A stretch of 8,825 nucleotides of DNA from Roseilinea sp034431495. Lineage in GTDB: Bacteria; Chloroflexota; Anaerolineae; J036; Brachytrichaceae. The stretch spans positions 1 through 8,825 of the forward strand of contig DAOUDB010000307.1 of the NCBI GenBank assembly GCA_034431495.1, read 5' to 3'. Every line of letters starts with the position of its first letter. The first letter of the stretch is position 1. Below the pieces are notes generated by a model. The model worked only from the letters and a program-made list of their open reading frames with translations, had not been told where the DNA came from and did not search any database. Shown piece by piece: positions 6,527 through 8,825 of this stretch. A program made the translations under genes and the position numbers.

Positions 6527-8437
6527 ATGAGCGCAACAATCGCTGCCAGGTTCGGGCTGCTGTGCGCGATGGCTGTGTCGCTGCTGGCAATATTGCCGGC
6601 AGTGCGGCCGGCGCCCACTCTGGCTTCTGAGGAAGCCCCGCACATGGTTGAGGGTGTCGGGGCGGTGATCGAAACTGCCGGCTGGTTGAGCGTAGTGTGG
6701 GGAGATGGAGAGCCGGGCACGGGGTATACCACTCAACGCTACTGGCTCGAGGTTGATGCCGGCCAGTCCGTAGAACTGCGCATCGACGACAAGACATTGC
6801 GCGCGGCGGGGGGCGCGCTCGCGCTCAACCGCCAGCATGTTGGGGTGCAAGGCAGCCCAATAGCATCCAACGCCGCTTCTTTCGATGCCGGGCGGGCGCC
6901 CTCTGCGTTGTTGCAGGTAGAGTCTCTGCGACTCGCGCAGCCCGGCCCAGACGCCTCGCCAGCCGGCATTATGGCCGGCGAGGCGGTCACCGGCACGCAT
7001 CGCTGGATTTCGATCTTGTGCAAGTTCAGCGATGTCGTAACGGAACCCAATCCCCTTTCGTTTTTTCAGGGCATGTATGCCGACACATATCCTGGATTGG
7101 GCCATTACTGGCGCGAGCAATCATTCAACAAGATCAATCTGTTGGGCAGTGGCGCGGTCGGCTGGTTCGTCCTGCCGAAGCCGCGCAGCTTTTATATCTA
7201 TGACATGAATGGCGACGGCTCTCTCGATGCCGATCTTAGCCGGCTGGCCGACGATTGCACCGGCGTGGCCGATGCCGCCGTGCACTTCCCGGACTACAAG
7301 GGCGTCAACCTCATGTTCAACGCCAATCTGGATTGTTGCGCCTGGGGCGGCGGGCGCTATCTCAATCGAGATGGCCAGAACCGTTATTACAGCATGACTT
7401 GGGAGCCACCCTGGGGCTATGCCAACATCGGCGTCATGGCGCACGAGATGGGGCATGGCTTTGGCCTGCCGCACTCATCCGGCAACTATGGAGAGGTGTA
7501 TGACAACCAGTGGGATGTGATGAGCGGCGCGACGGCCGGCTGCAACCGGCCACAGGGCAGAGACTCTGTCTATGGCTGTCTGGGCCAGCACACGATTTCG
7601 CATCACAAGAATCTGCTGGGCTGGATCACGCCGACCCTGATCTATACGGTGACACCGGCCAGCCGCGTGACGCTGACACTGGAGAATCTGGCTACCACGA
7701 CCAACAGCAACTATCTGATGGTGAAGCTGCCACAGGGTAGCCCGACGCGCTTCAAGACGATCGAGGCGCGCAAGTTGACAGGTTACGATTCCAGCCTACC
7801 CGGCGCGGCGGTCATCGTCCACGATGTGGACACTACGCGCTCGGAGCCTGCGCATGTGGTGGACATCGACAGCAACGGCAACACCGGCGACGCCGGCGCG
7901 ATGTGGACCGTGGGCGAGTCGTTTCTGGATGTGATGAATCAGGCGCTGATCACTGTCAGCGCCCAGACCGCGAACGGCTTCAGGCTGATGATTGGGCCAG
8001 CCGCCAACCGCATCAAACGAACCTTCCTGCCCATGGTTCGATTGAGTGTGGTCGGGGATGCCTATGAGCCGGACAACACAGCGCAGGACGCCAAAACCAT
8101 CGCTTCTGGCGCGCCGCAAACGCGCAGCATTATTCCCGCCGCGGATGTGGACTGGGCGAAGTTCACGATCAGCGCGCCGTCAGCCGTCACGCTGCAAACA
8201 TCCGGCCCGGCCGGCGCATATGACGACACGCGCCTGTGGCTCTACGACGCCGGCCTGAGCCAGATCGACTACAACGACGACATCTCCTACCCGTCAAACA
8301 ACTATTCGCGCATCAGCCGGCAGTGCGGCGTGAATCCGCTGGCAGCCGGGACGTACTACGCCAAAGTGGATGAGTGGGGCAACAACAACACCATTGCCAC
8401 CTACTACCTCTCGTTGACGGTCAGCCCATGCCCGTGA
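6527..8437 (+). CDS. Secreted M6-family zinc metalloprotease with C-terminal PPC domain
   Basis: A 636-residue secreted endopeptidase. A signal peptide spans about 1-33 (basic start, hydrophobic LLCAMAVSLLAILPA, likely cut after TLA). A propeptide-like stretch runs to about 155. The catalytic domain follows (about 156-370) with the zinc motif HEMGHGFGLPH (306-316: H306, H310, H316 bind zinc, E307 is the catalytic base) and NQWDVMSG (327-334) as the Met-turn, the arrangement of immune inhibitor A-like M6 peptidases. DMNGDGSLDAD (226-236) resembles a calcium-binding EF-hand loop but lacks the final acidic residue. A beta-rich segment (about 371-490) links to a pre-peptidase C-terminal (PPC) domain at about 511-632, recognised by DAYEPDNTAQDA, VDWAKFTI and the final AGTYYAKV region. 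The PPC domain is often removed on maturation. No sorting signal or anchor follows, so release into the medium is likely. It is divergent from the minus-strand run and probably unrelated in function. Confidence 0.93.
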   Translation: MSATIAARFGLLCAMAVSLLAILPAVRPAPTLASEEAPHMVEGVGAVIETAGWLSVVWGDGEPGTGYTTQRYWLEVDAGQSVELRIDDKTLRAAGGALALNRQHVGVQGSPIASNAASFDAGRAPSALLQVESLRLAQPGPDASPAGIMAGEAVTGTHRWISILCKFSDVVTEPNPLSFFQGMYADTYPGLGHYWREQSFNKINLLGSGAVGWFVLPKPRSFYIYDMNGDGSLDADLSRLADDCTGVADAAVHFPDYKGVNLMFNANLDCCAWGGGRYLNRDGQNRYYSMTWEPPWGYANIGVMAHEMGHGFGLPHSSGNYGEVYDNQWDVMSGATAGCNRPQGRDSVYGCLGQHTISHHKNLLGWITPTLIYTVTPASRVTLTLENLATTTNSNYLMVKLPQGSPTRFKTIEARKLTGYDSSLPGAAVIVHDVDTTRSEPAHVVDIDSNGNTGDAGAMWTVGESFLDVMNQALITVSAQTANGFRLMIGPAANRIKRTFLPMVRLSVVGDAYEPDNTAQDAKTIASGAPQTRSIIPAADVDWAKFTISAPSAVTLQTSGPAGAYDDTRLWLYDAGLSQIDYNDDISYPSNNYSRISRQCGVNPLAAGTYYAKVDEWGNNNTIATYYLSLTVSPCP

Positions 8438-8457
8438 TCGTGTGCGGGCAGATGCGC

Positions 8458-8484
8458 CGGCGCGCACCCCCGGCCAGCGCGCCG
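8458..8484 (+). terminator. Possible GC-rich hairpin after the protease gene
   Basis: CGGCGCGC (8458-8465) pairs with GCGCGCCG (8477-8484), an 8-bp stem with an 11-base loop, 20 bases after the protease stop. There is no T-tract directly behind it; TTTT comes only at 8503-8506. In so GC-rich a region such stems can arise by chance. The rest of the 216-nt gap to the next gene shows no further feature beyond a short CAGGC/GCCTG stem at 8571-8583. Confidence 0.25.
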
Positions 8485-8653
8485 CCCGGCATGCGCCTGT
8501 GATTTTCGCGCGCGAGTCGCGCCGTTATCCGCGCGGCCATAGTGCCCCTGTTGGAAAATGCGCCCCGTCGCAGGCTCAGCCTGCCGGTTGCTGATAGACT
8601 GTGCGGCGCGACAACGGCGGGCCAGGCGCCCGCCCCATCCAACAGGAGACACG

Positions 8654-8825
8654 ATGATCACACTTCCTTCCCGTCAGGTTCATCTGGACTTTCACACTTC
8701 CGAGCTGATCCACGATGTGGGTGAAGACTTTGACAAAGCGCAGTGGCAGGCTGCATTGCGCGCCGGCCATCTCAACTCCTTCACGGTGTTTGCCTAGTGC
8801 CACCATAGTTGGTGCTACTACCCCA
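8654..8825 (+). pseudogene. N-terminus of GHL6-like hypothetical glycosyl hydrolase, interrupted by in-frame TAG and cut by window edge
   Basis: A gene starts at ATG 8654-8656 behind AGGAG (8644-8648, five bases away) with MITLPSRQVHLDFHTSELI, the typical opening of hypothetical glycosyl hydrolase 6 (GHL6) and related alpha-L-fucosidase/beta-galactosidase-like proteins. After 47 codons a TAG stands at 8795-8797. The same frame then continues CHHSWCYYP to the window end. In relatives as I recall them the segment reads TVFAKCHHGxxYYPT, so the TAG sits exactly on a conserved lysine and is one base from AAG. Relatives are hundreds of residues long, and the 47-residue product would not be functional. 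Either the gene is freshly broken, the base is a sequencing or assembly error, or the stop is read through. Codon use and the ribosome binding site look intact, so decay is recent if real. The enzyme class is known from the N-terminus only; substrate cannot be given. Confidence 0.7.

Noticed and set aside
8404..8661. Minus-strand open frame of 85 codons in the gap after the protease
   Set aside because: It overlaps the protease end, has no ribosome binding site, and looks like random high-GC coding potential.
8654..8797. A complete small gene of 47 codons
   Set aside because: The family-like sequence resumes in the same frame right after the TAG, so this is the start of a longer gene and not a small protein.
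8795..8797. Pyrrolysine insertion as the main explanation for the TAG
   Set aside because: No pyl gene or insertion signal is visible in the window and the family position is an ordinary lysine; mutation or sequence error is simpler.

Overview
The window is GC-rich and looks like a chromosomal segment of a Chloroflexota bacterium, probably Anaerolineae-like. This is inferred from the M6 protease, DUF58 and BatA-like sequence types and from heptad-periodic repeats at gene borders. No marker gene fixes the taxonomy. No tRNA, rRNA, CRISPR array, insertion sequence or prophage gene is visible.

Layout. Positions 2-634 (+) are the C-terminal two thirds of a ketopantoate reductase (PanE/ApbA family). 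Converging on it is a tightly packed minus-strand run, read from 6178 down to 674: a beta-decarboxylating dehydrogenase of the isocitrate/isopropylmalate/homoisocitrate family; a DUF58 protein; a BatA-like membrane-anchored von Willebrand A protein; a membrane-anchored phospholipase D-like protein with two HKD motifs; and a 121-residue protein of unknown function that overlaps the PLD gene by one base. Gaps are 24, 22 and 66 nt and then a 1-nt overlap, so co-transcription is likely. Divergent from this run, behind a 348-nt intergenic region, is a secreted M6-family zinc metalloprotease (6527-8437, +). At the right edge a gene resembling the N-terminus of a GHL6-type hypothetical glycosyl hydrolase starts well but meets an in-frame TAG after 47 codons, at a normally conserved lysine.

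How they may work together. DUF58 plus vWA is the usual core of MoxR-DUF58-vWA modules, but no MoxR ATPase lies in the window and a dehydrogenase stands directly upstream. By predicted topology the vWA and PLD domains both face outward, so this may be a cell-envelope module with a lipid- or nucleic-acid-acting enzyme. That is inference.

The most unusual layer is non-genic. Short arrays with a 7-bp (or 14/15-bp) period sit at most gene borders and are read into protein: they form the C-termini of the ketopantoate reductase, the 121-aa protein and the dehydrogenase. One array lies inside the dehydrogenase gene and accounts for about nine extra residues in a loop. In addition, the palindrome GCCGGC occurs roughly 57 times by hand count, several times more than base composition predicts.
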